Source: Pseudomonadota bacterium (GTDB lineage Bacteria; Desulfobacterota; Desulfovibrionia; Desulfovibrionales; Desulfovibrionaceae). Taken from it: a stretch of DNA of 64,000 nucleotides. This document shows, piece after piece, positions 37,731 through 47,659 of this stretch. How positions within the stretch are numbered: position 1 is the stretch's first letter; each line of letters opens with the position of its first letter. Position numbers and translations under genes: made by a program. The stretch is from assembly GCA_018822105.1 (NCBI GenBank), contig JAHJLB010000014.1:186001-250000 (forward strand), written 5' to 3'. The notes beneath the pieces were generated by a model. It was not told where the DNA came from and did no database searches. It saw only the letters and a list, made by a program, of their open reading frames with translations.

Positions 37731-38876
37731 ATGACAGACCTCCTGCGCCGCTACTCCGACTCCCTGGCCGTTCTTGAGCGGGACGGTCTCTTGCGCCGTC
37801 TTCCCGCCCCGGAGACTTCCCCGGATTTCCTTGATTTTTCCGGAAACGACTACCTGGGCCTGGCCCGCAGGCCGGAGCTGGTTGAGGCCGCGGCCGTGGC
37901 CGGACGCGTGCATGGCGCCGGGGCCACGGGCTCGCGCCTGCTCTCCGGCAACACGCCCCTGCACGAGGCCCTGGAGGCGCGCATCGCCCTGGACAAGGGC
38001 ACGGATGCCGCCCTGGTCTTCTCCTCCGGCTACCAGGCCAACGCGACCTGCATCGCGGCCCTGCTGGACAAAGGCGTGCTCGGCGCGGAGCCCCTGGTCT
38101 TCGCCGACCGCCTGAACCACGCCAGCATGCACCTGGGCTGCACCCTGGCCGGAGCGCGGCAGATCCGCTACCGGCACCTGGACCTGGCGCACCTGCAGGC
38201 GCTGCTTGAAAGGCACCAGGAGGATCGGCGGCCGCGGGTCATCCTGTCCGAGACCGTGTTCGGCATGGACGGGGACATGGCCGACGCGGCCCGGCTGCAG
38301 GCCCTGGCCCTGCGCTACGGCGCGCTCCTGTACCTGGACGAGGCCCACGCCACGGGCGTGTTCGGCCCCAGGGGCTATGGCCTCGCGGAAGCCGTGGACC
38401 TGGCGCCGGGCACGGTGGTCATGGGCACCTTCAGCAAGGCCCTGGGCGTCAGCGGCGGGTACGTCGCGTGCTCGGCCCTGGTGCGCGACTACCTCGTGAA
38501 CAAGGCCGGGGGCTTCATCTTCTCCACAGCGCCCTCGCCCCTGGTGCTGGGCGCCGCGCTCCGCGCCTGGGAGCTGCTGCCTGAGCTCACCAGGGAACGC
38601 TCCGCCCTGCTGCTGCGCGCTGCCCGGCTGCGCCTGGGCCTGCGTGAGGCCGGCCTGGACACGGGCACCTCCTCCACGCACATCGTGCCCGTGATCCTGG
38701 GCTCGGCGCAGCGCACGGTGCAGGCGCGCGACGCCCTGTCCGCCCAGGGCATCCGCGTGGCCGCCGTGCGCCCGCCCACCGTGCCAAAGGGGGCTTCGCG
38801 CCTGCGCCTTGGGCTCTCCGCCGCGCATTCGGACCAGGACCTTCAGCGCCTCCTTGAGGCCCTGCGCAGCCTATGA
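37731..38876 (+). CDS. bioF: 8-amino-7-oxononanoate synthase
   Basis: The protein has 381 residues and is a PLP enzyme of the alpha-oxoamine synthase family. The PLP Lys is in GTFSKALGVSGG, with LDEAHATGVFGPRG and SGNDYLGLARRP typical of BioF. It condenses pimeloyl thioester with alanine, the first step of the biotin ring pathway. The start site is weak (AGG only). The last four bases overlap the next gene (ATGA), beginning a tightly packed operon. Confidence 0.95.
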   Translation: MTDLLRRYSDSLAVLERDGLLRRLPAPETSPDFLDFSGNDYLGLARRPELVEAAAVAGRVHGAGATGSRLLSGNTPLHEALEARIALDKGTDAALVFSSGYQANATCIAALLDKGVLGAEPLVFADRLNHASMHLGCTLAGARQIRYRHLDLAHLQALLERHQEDRRPRVILSETVFGMDGDMADAARLQALALRYGALLYLDEAHATGVFGPRGYGLAEAVDLAPGTVVMGTFSKALGVSGGYVACSALVRDYLVNKAGGFIFSTAPSPLVLGAALRAWELLPELTRERSALLLRAARLRLGLREAGLDTGTSSTHIVPVILGSAQRTVQARDALSAQGIRVAAVRPPTVPKGASRLRLGLSAAHSDQDLQRLLEALRSL

Positions 38877-39580
38877 CCGGCCTGGTGCTCCTGCACGGCT
38901 GGGGCTGCGGCCCGGAGATCTGGCGGCACCTGGCCAGCGCCTTCGGCCCGGCCCCTGTGGTGGTCCTGGACGCCGGTTATTTCGGCCCGCGCCGCATGCT
39001 GCAGCCGGACCTTCTGCCAGACAGCCTGCCGGGAACTCTGCCGGAAAATGCCGACGGCTGGGTCGGCGTGGGCTATTCCCTGGGGTTTGCGCGCCTGCTG
39101 GAGATGGGCGCGGCCTGGCGGGGCCTGGTGGGCGTGAGCGGCTTCCTGCGCTTCTGCCGGCAGCCGGACACGGCTGGCGGCGCCATGGCGGGCGCCTCGC
39201 CCGAGGTGCTGGACGCCATGCTGCAGCGCCTGGACAGCGCCCCGGAAGAGGTGCTGGCGCGGTTCCACAAACGCTGCGGCCTCAGGAACGAGATTTGTCA
39301 AAAGCCTGCGGCGGAGGGCTTGGCGCGGCTGCGCCGGGACCTGCTGGATCTGCGCGGCCTGGATCTGCGCGATGCCGAGCTGCGCCAGGGCCCGGCGCGA
39401 ACGCTTCTCATCCACGCCCAGGACGACCGCATCGCTCCGCCGGACCTGGCCCGGGAGGCCCAGGCGCAGCTTCCGGGCTCGCGGCTTGAGCTGCTGGACA
39501 CGGGCGGCCACGCCCTGCCCGTGACGCGCAGCCAGGACTGCCTGCGCCTGATTATGGGGTTCCTGCATGACCTTGGCTGA
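38873..39580 (+). CDS. BioH-like alpha/beta-hydrolase (pimeloyl-ACP methyl ester esterase)
   Basis: The protein has 235 residues with an HGWG oxyanion region near the N terminus. The nucleophile elbow is GYSLG, the Asp is in HAQDDRIAP and the His in TGGHALP. In the BioC-BioH route, an esterase of this kind removes the methyl group from pimeloyl-ACP methyl ester. Placement between bioF and bioC supports that role. The gene could be an analogue with the same function rather than BioH by descent. It overlaps bioC by 14 nt. Confidence 0.85.
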   Translation: MTGLVLLHGWGCGPEIWRHLASAFGPAPVVVLDAGYFGPRRMLQPDLLPDSLPGTLPENADGWVGVGYSLGFARLLEMGAAWRGLVGVSGFLRFCRQPDTAGGAMAGASPEVLDAMLQRLDSAPEEVLARFHKRCGLRNEICQKPAAEGLARLRRDLLDLRGLDLRDAELRQGPARTLLIHAQDDRIAPPDLAREAQAQLPGSRLELLDTGGHALPVTRSQDCLRLIMGFLHDLG

Positions 39581-40346
39581 CGGCCCTTCCCTGCGCTCGC
39601 CGCGCACCCTGGCCGTGGCCCGGAGCTTTGGCCGCCGCGCCAGGCACTATGCCGAGCACGCCCACCTGCAGCGCCACGCGGCGCGGGCCCTGGCGGACTT
39701 TGTCCTGGAGCAGGGCGGCCTGCCGGGCACGGGCCTGGTGGCGGAGATCGGCTGCGGCACAGGCCTGCTCACGGAACTGCTGCACCAGCCGGGCCGCCCC
39801 TACCTGGCCACGGACCTGTCCCCGGAGATGCTGGAGCAATGCCGCCAGCGCCTGGGCCGACGCGGGGATCTTTCCTTCGCCGTGCTCGACGGCCAGCAGG
39901 CGTGCTTCGCCATCCCCCCGGCCGCCATCGTCTCCAACCTGACCTGCCAATGGTTCGCCGATCCCGTGGCTGGCCTGGCCGGCCTGGCCCGGCTGACGCC
40001 CTGCCTGGCCTTTTCCGTCCCCTTGAGCGGCAGCTTCCCGGAATGGGAGGCCGCCTTCGCCGAACTGGGCCGCACCTCCGGGCTGCTGCCCCTGCCGGAG
40101 GAAGGGGAGGTGCTCGCCGCCCTGGAGGCCCTGCGCCCCGCGCGCCTGGTGCACCGCGTGGAGGCGCGCCGCCAGCATTTCCCCAATGCCTTGGCCTTTG
40201 CCGACAGCTTCCGGCTCATCGGCGCGGACCAGCCGCGCCCCGGCTACAGCCCCTCGGCCATCAGGCCCGTGCTGAGGCGCTTTGCCGACGGCCTGGACAC
40301 CACGGCGCGCATCCTTTATTGCATGATCATGAGGGAAGGCCTGTGA
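39567..40346 (+). CDS. bioC: Malonyl-ACP O-methyltransferase
   Basis: The protein has 259 residues. The SAM-binding motif is EIGCGTGLLTELL, followed by ATDLSPEMLEQCR and a later SNLTCQWFADP in the BioC-type order. BioC methylates malonyl-ACP to disguise it for fatty-acid extension. Overlaps on both sides (14 nt with the esterase gene, GTGA with bioD) support a single operon. Confidence 0.9.
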   Translation: MTLADGPSLRSPRTLAVARSFGRRARHYAEHAHLQRHAARALADFVLEQGGLPGTGLVAEIGCGTGLLTELLHQPGRPYLATDLSPEMLEQCRQRLGRRGDLSFAVLDGQQACFAIPPAAIVSNLTCQWFADPVAGLAGLARLTPCLAFSVPLSGSFPEWEAAFAELGRTSGLLPLPEEGEVLAALEALRPARLVHRVEARRQHFPNALAFADSFRLIGADQPRPGYSPSAIRPVLRRFADGLDTTARILYCMIMREGL

Positions 40347-40963
40347 GGGTATTTGTCACCGGCACGGACACGGGCGTTGGCAAGACCGTGGCCAGCGCGT
40401 GGCTGTGCCTGCACACCGGCGCGGACTACTGGAAGCCCGTGCAGACCGGGTATCCGCCGGACCGCGACGCAAAGGACGTGGAGCATCTGTCCGGGGCGCG
40501 CATCCACCCGGAACGGCACCGCCTCCTTTTGCCGCGCTCGCCGCAGGAGGCCGCCGCCCGGGAGGGCCTGCGCATCGGCCTGGACGACTTCGCCTGTCCC
40601 CGGACCAGCCGCCCCCTGGTCATCGAAGGCGCGGGCGGCGTTCTGGCGCCGCTCAACGAGGAGGCCACCATGCTTGATCTCATGGCCCGCCTGGCGGCCC
40701 CGGTGCTGGTCGTGGCCCGCGCCGGCCTGGGCACCATCAACCACACCTGCCTGACGCTTCTGGCCCTGCGCGGGCGCAGCCTCCCGGTGCTCGGGGTGCT
40801 CCTCTGCGGCGAGCCTGACGACGCCAACAGGCAGGCCATTGAGCACCACGGCCGGGTGCGCGTCCTGGGGCACATCCCCCCCCTGGAGCCGCTGACGCGC
40901 GCCGCACTTTCTGGCGTGGCCCCGGCAGCGGAGGCCCTGGACTGGGTGCGGTGGCGTTTATGA
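40343..40963 (+). CDS. bioD: Dethiobiotin synthetase
   Basis: The protein has 206 residues. The P-loop TGTDTGVGKT at the N terminus, YWKPVQTG and IEGAGGVLAPL are BioD hallmarks. It closes the ureido ring of dethiobiotin with CO2 and ATP. The GTG start overlaps the bioC stop (GTGA), and the end overlaps bioA by 4 nt (ATGA). Confidence 0.94.
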   Translation: MRVFVTGTDTGVGKTVASAWLCLHTGADYWKPVQTGYPPDRDAKDVEHLSGARIHPERHRLLLPRSPQEAAAREGLRIGLDDFACPRTSRPLVIEGAGGVLAPLNEEATMLDLMARLAAPVLVVARAGLGTINHTCLTLLALRGRSLPVLGVLLCGEPDDANRQAIEHHGRVRVLGHIPPLEPLTRAALSGVAPAAEALDWVRWRL

Positions 40964-42279
40964 GCCTCACCGAACTGGACCAGCGCCACGTCTGGCACCC
41001 CTTCACCCAGGAAGGCACCGCGCCGCCGCCCCTGCCCATGGTCCGGGCCAAGGGGGCCTCGCTGTTCCTCGAAGACGGACGGGAGATCCTGGACCTGGCC
41101 TCCAGCTGGTGGGTCAACGTGCACGGCCACTGCCACCCGGCCATCGCCGACGCCCTGGCGGCCCAGGCGCACACCCTGGAGCACGTCATCTTCGCCGGGT
41201 TCACCCACGCCCCAGCGGCGAGGCTGGCCGAAGCCCTGACCAGCGCCCTGCCCCGTCCCCTGGACCGCGTGTTCTATTCCGACAACGGCAGCACGGCCGT
41301 GGAGGCCGCGCTGAAGATGGCCTTCCAGTCCTGGCGCAACCGGGGCGTGTTGGACCGCACCCTGTTCCTGTCCTTTGAGGGCGGCTACCACGGCGACACC
41401 TTCGGGGCCATGTCCGTGGGCCGCAGCTCGGGGTTCTACGCCCCCTTCGAGGATGTGCTGCTCAAGGCGCGCCATACGCCCTTTGCCGAGACCTGGCTCA
41501 ACGACGGGGAAGTGGAGGACCGCGAGGCCGCGGCCCTGGCGACCCTGGACTTCATCCTGGACCGCGACGGGGCGCACCTGGCCGGGTTCATCGCCGAGCC
41601 GCTGGTGCAGGGCGCCGCGGGCATGCGCATGTGTCGGCCGGAGTTTCTGCGCGCCGTGTGCGCCCGCGTCTCGGCCCTGGGCATTCCGGTGATCTTCGAC
41701 GAGGTCATGACCGGCTTCGGACGCACGGGCACCCTCTTCGCCCTGGAGCAGGCCGGGGTGGTCCCGGACATCCTCTGCCTGTCCAAGGGCCTCACCGGTG
41801 GCTTCCTGCCCCTGGCGGCCACGGTGGCCAGCAGCGCCATCTACGAGACCTTCCTGGGCCAGGATTTCAGCACCGCCTTCGCCCACGGGCATTCCTACAC
41901 GGCCAACCCCCTGGGCTGCGCCGCGGCCCTGGCCTCCCTGGCGCTCTTCGAATCCGAGCGGACGCTTGAGCGCATCGCCCACATCCGCAGGGCCAACCTG
42001 CGCTGGCTGGACGAGGCGGCCGCCGTGCCCGGCGTCACCAAGCCGCGCGTCCTGGGCTCCATCGTGGCCCTTAACCTGGGCGGCGAAGGCGACTACCATT
42101 CGGCCCTCGGCCCGGTGCTCAAGGCCCGGTTTTTGGAGATGAACCTGCTGGTGCGGCCCCTGGGCAACGTGGTCTACCTCATGCCCCCGGCCTGCATTCC
42201 GCCGGAGGCCCTGGCCCGCGCCCATGCGGTCACCCTGCAGATCCTGCGCGAGAACATCCCCCTGTACGCCCACCGCTGA
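40960..42279 (+). CDS. bioA: Adenosylmethionine-8-amino-7-oxononanoate aminotransferase
   Basis: The protein has 439 residues and is a class III PLP aminotransferase. It has WHPFTQ at the N terminus, SSWWVNVHGHCHP, FIAEPLVQGAAGM, FDEVMTGFGRTG and the PLP Lys in LSKGLTGGFLPLA. It converts KAPA to DAPA with SAM as amino donor in most members. The ATG at 40960 overlaps the bioD stop. A terminator follows 10 nt later. BioB, the last biotin enzyme, is not in this window. Confidence 0.95.
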   Translation: MSLTELDQRHVWHPFTQEGTAPPPLPMVRAKGASLFLEDGREILDLASSWWVNVHGHCHPAIADALAAQAHTLEHVIFAGFTHAPAARLAEALTSALPRPLDRVFYSDNGSTAVEAALKMAFQSWRNRGVLDRTLFLSFEGGYHGDTFGAMSVGRSSGFYAPFEDVLLKARHTPFAETWLNDGEVEDREAAALATLDFILDRDGAHLAGFIAEPLVQGAAGMRMCRPEFLRAVCARVSALGIPVIFDEVMTGFGRTGTLFALEQAGVVPDILCLSKGLTGGFLPLAATVASSAIYETFLGQDFSTAFAHGHSYTANPLGCAAALASLALFESERTLERIAHIRRANLRWLDEAAAVPGVTKPRVLGSIVALNLGGEGDYHSALGPVLKARFLEMNLLVRPLGNVVYLMPPACIPPEALARAHAVTLQILRENIPLYAHR

Positions 42280-42288
42280 GGCCACGCG

Positions 42289-42323
42289 AAAACGCCCGCT
42301 CCGGACAGACCGGAACGGGCGTT
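42289..42323. terminator. Bidirectional terminator between bioA and moaC
   Basis: ACGCCCG...CCGG and CCGG...CGGGCGT arms form a long stem with an ACAGA loop. AAAA lies on the left and TTT on the right, so it can act for bioA and for moaC reading the other way. Confidence 0.75.
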
Positions 42324-42344
42324 TCAGACCGCGGCAGGGCCGGG

Positions 42345-42824
42345 CTACTCGGCCTGGAAGGTGCCGCTCTTGCCGCCGCTCTTGAAGACCAGGCGGCAGT
42401 TGGTGATGAGGATGTCCTTCTGCACGGCCTTGCACATGTCGTAGATGGTCGCGGCGGCAACCTGGGCGGCCACGAGGGCCTCCATCTCCACGCCGGTCTT
42501 GGCGCTGGTGCGGGCCTCGGCCTCGATGAGCACGCGGCCCCCGGCCTCGTCGACCTCGAAGGTGATGCCCGCGAAATCAAGGGGCAGCGGATGGCACAGC
42601 GGGATGAGCTCCGCCGTGCGCTTGGCGGCCAGGATGCCCGCCACGCGCGCCGTGCCCAGCACCTCGCCCTTGGGCAGGGCCTTCTGCACCAGGAGGCGCA
42701 TGGTCCCGGGATTCAGCAGCACCTCGACGCGCACGCGGGCGATGCGGATGCTCACGTCCTTGGTCGAGACGTCGACCATGCGCGCGCGGCCCTGGCCATC
42801 CAGATGCGAGAAATCCTCGGTCAC
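42345..42824 (-). CDS. moaC: Cyclic pyranopterin monophosphate synthase
   Basis: The protein has 159 residues. The MoaC pattern is complete: MVDVSTKD near the N terminus, [50 protein letters not shown]. With MoaA it makes the first intermediate of molybdenum/tungsten cofactor. It stands alone after dnaJ on the same strand with an 11-nt gap. Confidence 0.96.
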   Translation of the reverse strand: MTEDFSHLDGQGRARMVDVSTKDVSIRIARVRVEVLLNPGTMRLLVQKALPKGEVLGTARVAGILAAKRTAELIPLCHPLPLDFAGITFEVDEAGGRVLIEAEARTSAKTGVEMEALVAAQVAAATIYDMCKAVQKDILITNCRLVFKSGGKSGTFQAE

Positions 42825-42834
42825 GGCATTCCCC

Positions 42835-43950
42835 CTAATCGCCCATCACTTTGTCCTTGGCCTTCTTGAAGAAGTTCTTGGCCTTCTTCAGAGGCTTCTC
42901 CTCCTCCAGGCGGGCGAACTCCTGGAGCAGCTCCTCCTGGCGGGCGGAAAGGGAGGTGGGCGTCTCCACCTTGATCTCGATGAGCAGGTCGCCCTTGCGG
43001 CTGCTGCCGGGATGGGGCAGGCCCAGGCCGCGCAGCTGGAAGATCTCGCCGCTCTGGGTGCCCCTGGGCACGTCCACGGTGATGGGCTCGTCCAGGGTGG
43101 GCACCTCGATCTTGTCGCCCAGGGCGGCCTGCACGAAGCTCACCGTGCGGTGCAGCACCAGGTTCTGGCCCTGGCGCTCAAAGGTCTTGTCCGCCTCCAC
43201 GCTGATGACCACGTAGAGGTCGCCGGCCGGGCCTCCGCCCACGCCGGGTTCGCCCTCGTTGCGCAGGCGAAGGCGCGAGCCGTGGTCAACTCCGGCCGGG
43301 ATGCGCACCTTGAGCTCGCGAACCTGGCTGGTCTGTCCGCCGCCGCGGCAGGTGGAGCAGTATTTGCTGATGATCTTGCCCCGGCCCTGGCAGTTGGGGC
43401 AGGTGACGGAGATGCGGAAAAAGCCCTGGGCCTGCTGGACATGCCCGGAGCCCCGGCACTGCCCGCAGTTCTTCATCTCGGTTCCCGGCTCGGCCCCGGT
43501 GCCCTTGCAGGTCTCGCAGGGCACGCTCATGGGGATGGTGAGCTTCACCTCGTCGCCCTTGGCGGCCTGGCGGAAGGTGATGGTCAGGTTGTAGCGCAGG
43601 TCCATGCCGGCCTGGGCGCGCCGCCCGCCGGCCCGACCGCCGGCGGAGAAGCCGAAGACCTCGCCGAAGATGTCGCTGAAGGCCCCGAAGATGTCCTCGG
43701 AAGAGCTGAAGCCCCCGGCCCCGCCGTTCAGCCCCTCGTGCCCGAAGGTGTCGTAGCGGCGGCGCTTCTCCGCGTCGCGCAGCACATCATAGGCCTCGGC
43801 GGCTTCCTTGAACTTCGTTTCTGACTCGGCATCGCCCTGGTTGCGGTCGGGATGATGCTCCAGGGCCATCTTGCGGTAGGCTTTCTTGAGCTCGTCCTCG
43901 GAGGCGGTCTTCTGCACCCCGAGGACCTCGTAGTAATCTCGCTTGGACAT
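42835..43950 (-). CDS. dnaJ: Chaperone DnaJ
   Basis: The protein has 371 residues with full DnaJ architecture: a J domain with HPD (EHHPDRN), a Gly/Phe-rich linker, four CxxCxGxG zinc repeats ([32 protein letters not shown]), and C-terminal substrate domains. It partners DnaK in folding. It starts 10 nt after rpoZ, so both are probably one transcript. Confidence 0.97.
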   Translation of the reverse strand: MSKRDYYEVLGVQKTASEDELKKAYRKMALEHHPDRNQGDAESETKFKEAAEAYDVLRDAEKRRRYDTFGHEGLNGGAGGFSSSEDIFGAFSDIFGEVFGFSAGGRAGGRRAQAGMDLRYNLTITFRQAAKGDEVKLTIPMSVPCETCKGTGAEPGTEMKNCGQCRGSGHVQQAQGFFRISVTCPNCQGRGKIISKYCSTCRGGGQTSQVRELKVRIPAGVDHGSRLRLRNEGEPGVGGGPAGDLYVVISVEADKTFERQGQNLVLHRTVSFVQAALGDKIEVPTLDEPITVDVPRGTQSGEIFQLRGLGLPHPGSSRKGDLLIEIKVETPTSLSARQEELLQEFARLEEEKPLKKAKNFFKKAKDKVMGD

Positions 43951-43959
43951 GGTATGGGG

Positions 43960-44181
43960 CTATTTGCCGGGGGCGTGGACGCCAGCTTCAGGGATGGACT
44001 CCGCGGGCAGGACCTTGCCTTCGGCGATCTCGCGCAGGGCGGTGACGGCTTCCTTGTTGCGCGACTCGACCAGGGGGGGGTAGCCCTCGCGGTACTGCTT
44101 CACGCGCTTGATGGCCATCTGGACGATGAGGAAGCGGTTGCCGACCTTGGCCAGACAATCTTCAACGGTAATTCTCGCCAT
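43960..44181 (-). CDS. rpoZ: RNA polymerase omega subunit
   Basis: The protein has 73 residues. [29 protein letters not shown] and the later [16 protein letters not shown] are characteristic. It helps assemble and stabilise RNA polymerase. It lies between the DUF4340 gene upstream and dnaJ downstream on the same strand. Confidence 0.95.
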   Translation of the reverse strand: MARITVEDCLAKVGNRFLIVQMAIKRVKQYREGYPPLVESRNKEAVTALREIAEGKVLPAESIPEAGVHAPGK

Positions 44182-44231
44182 GCATGTCTCCTTGCAATGA
44201 TAACATTGGACAAATACGGACCGGCTCCGGG

Positions 44232-45596
44232 TCAGTTCGCTGGGGGCCGGGACGCTCGCTGGGGCAGATACCCTTGCAGCTCCTCAACAATCTGGTTGCC
44301 TACAGGGTAGAAGATCTCCTCGGACCCGACCTTGAGCCAGCACTGGTCCGACGGCAGCCGGGGATCGGTATAGAAGACGAAAGTTGACATCACCTTGGAA
44401 TCTTTCCCGTAAAGATCCAATGCCAATCGCGGGACGGCTGGATAGGCCAGGCGCCCCACGGGTTCTCCCTCGAATCGTAATTCTTTAAGTCGCCACAGCG
44501 TCATGTCAAGTCCGGCAAGCCTGGCGCCATGCTCGCGCTCCTCCCAGCCAGTGGCGGTTTTCTCCGCCGTCAGGGTCTGGTTGCCCATGGCCGAAAAGAT
44601 GCGGACGCTTTGCACATGGGCGGAATCAACGGTGATGACGCCGCGCCATTGCATGTCAAAAGCCAGCCGCACCAGGCTCTTGGCCTTTTCGCGCTCCAGC
44701 AGGAACCCGGCGGGATGGCGGGAGGAGCGCCCAAAGGCCTGCTCGGACTCGCCCGGGGCGAACACCTCCAGCCGCAGGGGGGTCGCGCCCTTGGCCGTGA
44801 GCACGTCAAGGGTGAAGGACGGCCGTGCCGCCGGCTGCCGGTCGGCGTTGGAAAGGATGCTGTCGGCGCCGATGGCGGAGAGGTTGTGCAGGAACAGGCG
44901 GACCTCGGAGGCGGGCACCACGGTCCCCTTCAGGGACGGGGGAGCCTGGAAGACAAAGGCGTCGTCCGTGCGCTCCAGCTCCCACTGCACCCCGGAAGCG
45001 CCGGTGAAGGCCAGGTGCTGGGCGTCGTCGGTATGCAGGTCCAGGAGATGGTAGTCGAAATAATGCTCCGAGGGCTTGTCCAGCTGGTGCAGCACGCTGG
45101 CGTCCAGCAAAAAGACGCTGCCCCTGGCCAGGCTGCTCTGGGCGTAGAGGGCCGCGCCCGTGGGCGTCTCCGCCCCGAAGGAGACCAGCACCTCGGGGCG
45201 ACCGGCGGCGGCAGGCCGCAGCAGGATGCGCACGGCAGGTTTAGTGAAGCCGTATCCGGCCAGCTCCGCCTCTGGCACCAGGCCCAGATTCTGGGTGGGA
45301 TGGTTGTGGGCCAGGGCCGCGAGCAGGGCCTCGATCTTGGCCGGGTCCGCCGGGACCGGCAAGGCGTCGGGCTCGGCCCCCTCCAGGCGCACCACCCAGC
45401 CGGCGGGCTCCTTGACCAGGGCGAAACGCTCATTCAGGGTGGCGATCTCGATATGCTGCACGGCGTCCAGGGAGTAGTTCGGCCAGACATTGCCGCCCAG
45501 CCCCTGATCCTCGGCAAGGATATAGGCGCCGACGGCAAAGGCCACCAGCAGAAGGATGAAGAGGAGTGCCCCGGAGCGGGGGGAGCGTATCGTCAA
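44232..45596 (-). CDS. DUF4340-domain membrane-anchored protein
   Basis: The protein has 454 residues. One N-terminal helix ([18 protein letters not shown]) is followed by a long periplasmic part made of DUF4340-like repeats (for example [12 protein letters not shown]). Members are often linked to gliding/ABC gene neighbourhoods, but none is visible here. The TTG start has GGAAGG 6 nt upstream. It diverges from the TtcA-like gene over a 205-nt gap. Confidence 0.78.
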   Translation of the reverse strand: MTIRSPRSGALLFILLLVAFAVGAYILAEDQGLGGNVWPNYSLDAVQHIEIATLNERFALVKEPAGWVVRLEGAEPDALPVPADPAKIEALLAALAHNHPTQNLGLVPEAELAGYGFTKPAVRILLRPAAAGRPEVLVSFGAETPTGAALYAQSSLARGSVFLLDASVLHQLDKPSEHYFDYHLLDLHTDDAQHLAFTGASGVQWELERTDDAFVFQAPPSLKGTVVPASEVRLFLHNLSAIGADSILSNADRQPAARPSFTLDVLTAKGATPLRLEVFAPGESEQAFGRSSRHPAGFLLEREKAKSLVRLAFDMQWRGVITVDSAHVQSVRIFSAMGNQTLTAEKTATGWEEREHGARLAGLDMTLWRLKELRFEGEPVGRLAYPAVPRLALDLYGKDSKVMSTFVFYTDPRLPSDQCWLKVGSEEIFYPVGNQIVEELQGYLPQRASRPPAN

Positions 45597-45801
45597 GGAT
45601 GGCCTTCCAGGGTACGCATCAAACTGCGCCCATCTTCAAACATTCTGCCATGGAGTGGCCTGACTCTCGGGAGAACGGGGCGCACCCCGGGACTGCGCAA
45701 TGCACAAGAGCTGAATTTCTTAACTGCACAGGCCTTGCATGTCAAGGACGAATGGACTAGGTCAAACCGTTTAACGAGCGCAGCGCGCAGGAGGTCCTCT
45801 T

Positions 45802-46563
45802 GTGGCCGGATTCGGAAAGCTCACCTACGCACAGAAAAAATGCGTCAGCAGCGTGGGCATGCTGATGCAGAAGACCGGCATGGCCGGTCCGGGGGCGCGC
45901 ATCGGCGTGGCCGTGTCCGGCGGCGTGGACAGCTTCGCGCTCATGAAGACCCTGACCATCCGCAGGGCCATTGTGCCCTTCCCCATGGAGCTCATGGTCC
46001 TGCACGTGAACCCAGGCTTCGACCCGGACAGCCACCGCCCCCTTGCGGACTGGGTCCAGGCCGAAGGGCTGTCCGCGCACATCGAGCTGACCGACCACGG
46101 CCCGCGCGCCCATTCCGAGGAGAACCGCAAGAACTCGCCCTGCTTCTTCTGCAGCATGCTGCGCCGCAAGCGCCTGTTTGACCTGTGCCGCGAATACGGG
46201 CTCACGCACTTGGCCTTTGGCCACAATGCCGACGACCTGGTGGTGACCTTCTTCATGAACGTGGTGCAAAACGGCCGCGTGGACGGGCTTTCGGCCAGGG
46301 AGGACTTCTTCGACGGCCGGCTCAAGGTCATCCGCCCGGCCCTGTTTCTCGAAAAGACATTCATGAAGGCCGCCGCCCGCCAATGGGGCCTGCCCATCTG
46401 GAAGAACGACTGCCCCTCCAGCGGCGGCACCCGCCGCACAGAGATCCACGACTGGCTGAAGCTGGAGACCGGCAAGGACAAGCGCATCCAGCAAAACGTC
46501 TACAACGCCCTGCGCCGCTACCAGCTGGACCGCAGCGACAGCGGCTTGACCCGGGCTGGCTGA
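45802..46563 (+). CDS. TtcA-like PP-loop tRNA sulfurtransferase
   Basis: The protein has 253 residues. The PP-loop is VAVSGGVDSFAL, and the following C-x2-C (CFFC) with LRRKRLF, and a third cysteine in NDCPSSGG, fit TtcA-type enzymes that use an Fe-S cluster to thiolate tRNA (2-thiocytidine). The GTG start has AGGAGG 7 nt upstream. The exact target base is not determined. The downstream M23 gene is 67 nt away. Confidence 0.87.
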   Translation: MAGFGKLTYAQKKCVSSVGMLMQKTGMAGPGARIGVAVSGGVDSFALMKTLTIRRAIVPFPMELMVLHVNPGFDPDSHRPLADWVQAEGLSAHIELTDHGPRAHSEENRKNSPCFFCSMLRRKRLFDLCREYGLTHLAFGHNADDLVVTFFMNVVQNGRVDGLSAREDFFDGRLKVIRPALFLEKTFMKAAARQWGLPIWKNDCPSSGGTRRTEIHDWLKLETGKDKRIQQNVYNALRRYQLDRSDSGLTRAG

Positions 46564-46630
46564 TGCGTTACGGAAGGAGCATCCTGGACACAGGAAACAC
46601 TCCATCCAAGGCAATGTGCTGGAATAATTG

Positions 46631-47533
46631 ATGTTTTTTGGCCGTTTCCACATCGTCGTCTTCCGCGAGAAACGCGGAAAAGCCCGCAAGCTCCAACTCA
46701 AGGGTTGGATGCTCATGAGCTTGGGCCTGGCCCTGGCCCTGCTTGTGGCGGGCAATGTGGTGCTGCTGAAGAACCTGGCCAGCAGCGGCAGCCTGGAAAA
46801 AAGCCTGAACCTCACCGAAAAATCCGCCCACGAACAGAAATCCCAGCTCCTCAACTTGAGCCAGAAGCTCATCACGCTCCAGAAGGACGTCTCGCGCATC
46901 CGCGATTTCGACTCCAAACTCAGGGTCATGATCAACCTTGAGCAGGAGAACATCATGAGCGTGGCCCCCCGGGGCGGTCCAGGCCAGGATCTGGCCAAGG
47001 GCTACCTGCCCCTCTACCGCCAGGAGCTCCTGGCCCGCAAGATGAACGAATTCCTGCGCCAGCTCTCTGTGGAGTCGCGCATGGAAGAGGTCCGCCAGCA
47101 GGAGATCATCCAGCGCCTGCGCGCCAACAGGGATGTCCTTGAGGCCACGCCCTCGGTCTGGCCCACAGGCGGATGGGTCACCTCCGGCTTCGGCTGGCGC
47201 GTTTCGCCCTTCACCGGCAAGCGCGAGTTCCACAGGGGCCTGGACATCTCGTCCCCCGCAGGTACGCCCATCTACGCCCCCTCGCGCGGGGTGGTGGCCT
47301 TCATCGAGCGCGACCCGGCCTATGGCCTGGTGCTCAACCTGACCCACGGCACAGGCCTGATCACCCGCTACGCGCACTTGCAGCGCGTGAACGTGAAGCA
47401 GGGCCAGGTGGTCCAGCGCGGCGAAGCCGTGGCCTATGTGGGCGATTCCGGCCGCAGCACCGGCCCGCATCTGCACTACGAGGTGCGCATCAGCGGCATT
47501 CCCGTGAATCCCATGCGCTACATCCTGAACTAG
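46631..47533 (+). CDS. Coiled-coil M23 metallopeptidase
   Basis: The protein has 300 residues: a short basic start, one membrane helix (LMSLGLALALLVAGNVVLL), a coiled coil (about 52-100) and a C-terminal M23 domain with HRGLDIS (H-x3-D), RYAHL and HLHYEV. It probably acts on peptidoglycan in the periplasm or activates an amidase. The ATG has a poor site. It precedes the flagellar genes by 126 nt and may have a role in septation or flagellar passage; this is speculation. Confidence 0.9.
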   Translation: MFFGRFHIVVFREKRGKARKLQLKGWMLMSLGLALALLVAGNVVLLKNLASSGSLEKSLNLTEKSAHEQKSQLLNLSQKLITLQKDVSRIRDFDSKLRVMINLEQENIMSVAPRGGPGQDLAKGYLPLYRQELLARKMNEFLRQLSVESRMEEVRQQEIIQRLRANRDVLEATPSVWPTGGWVTSGFGWRVSPFTGKREFHRGLDISSPAGTPIYAPSRGVVAFIERDPAYGLVLNLTHGTGLITRYAHLQRVNVKQGQVVQRGEAVAYVGDSGRSTGPHLHYEVRISGIPVNPMRYILN

Positions 47534-47613
47534 CCATCTGAAACCAGCCCCGCCCTTTTTCTGGACGCCCGGCATAAGCTGGGCTAGTCTCGCGCCCAGG
47601 CCCCAGGTTGGCA

Positions 47614-47630
47614 GCGCGCACGGTGCGCGC
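47614..47630. repeat. Palindrome GCGCGCA-CGG-TGCGCGC before fliR
   Basis: Perfect 7-nt arms with a 3-nt centre, 30 nt upstream of the fliR start. In RNA it would form a stable hairpin in the leader. There is no U-tract, so a terminator is unlikely. Confidence 0.4.
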
Positions 47631-47659
47631 CCGCCCCTGGAGCATGCAGGCGGACCTTG

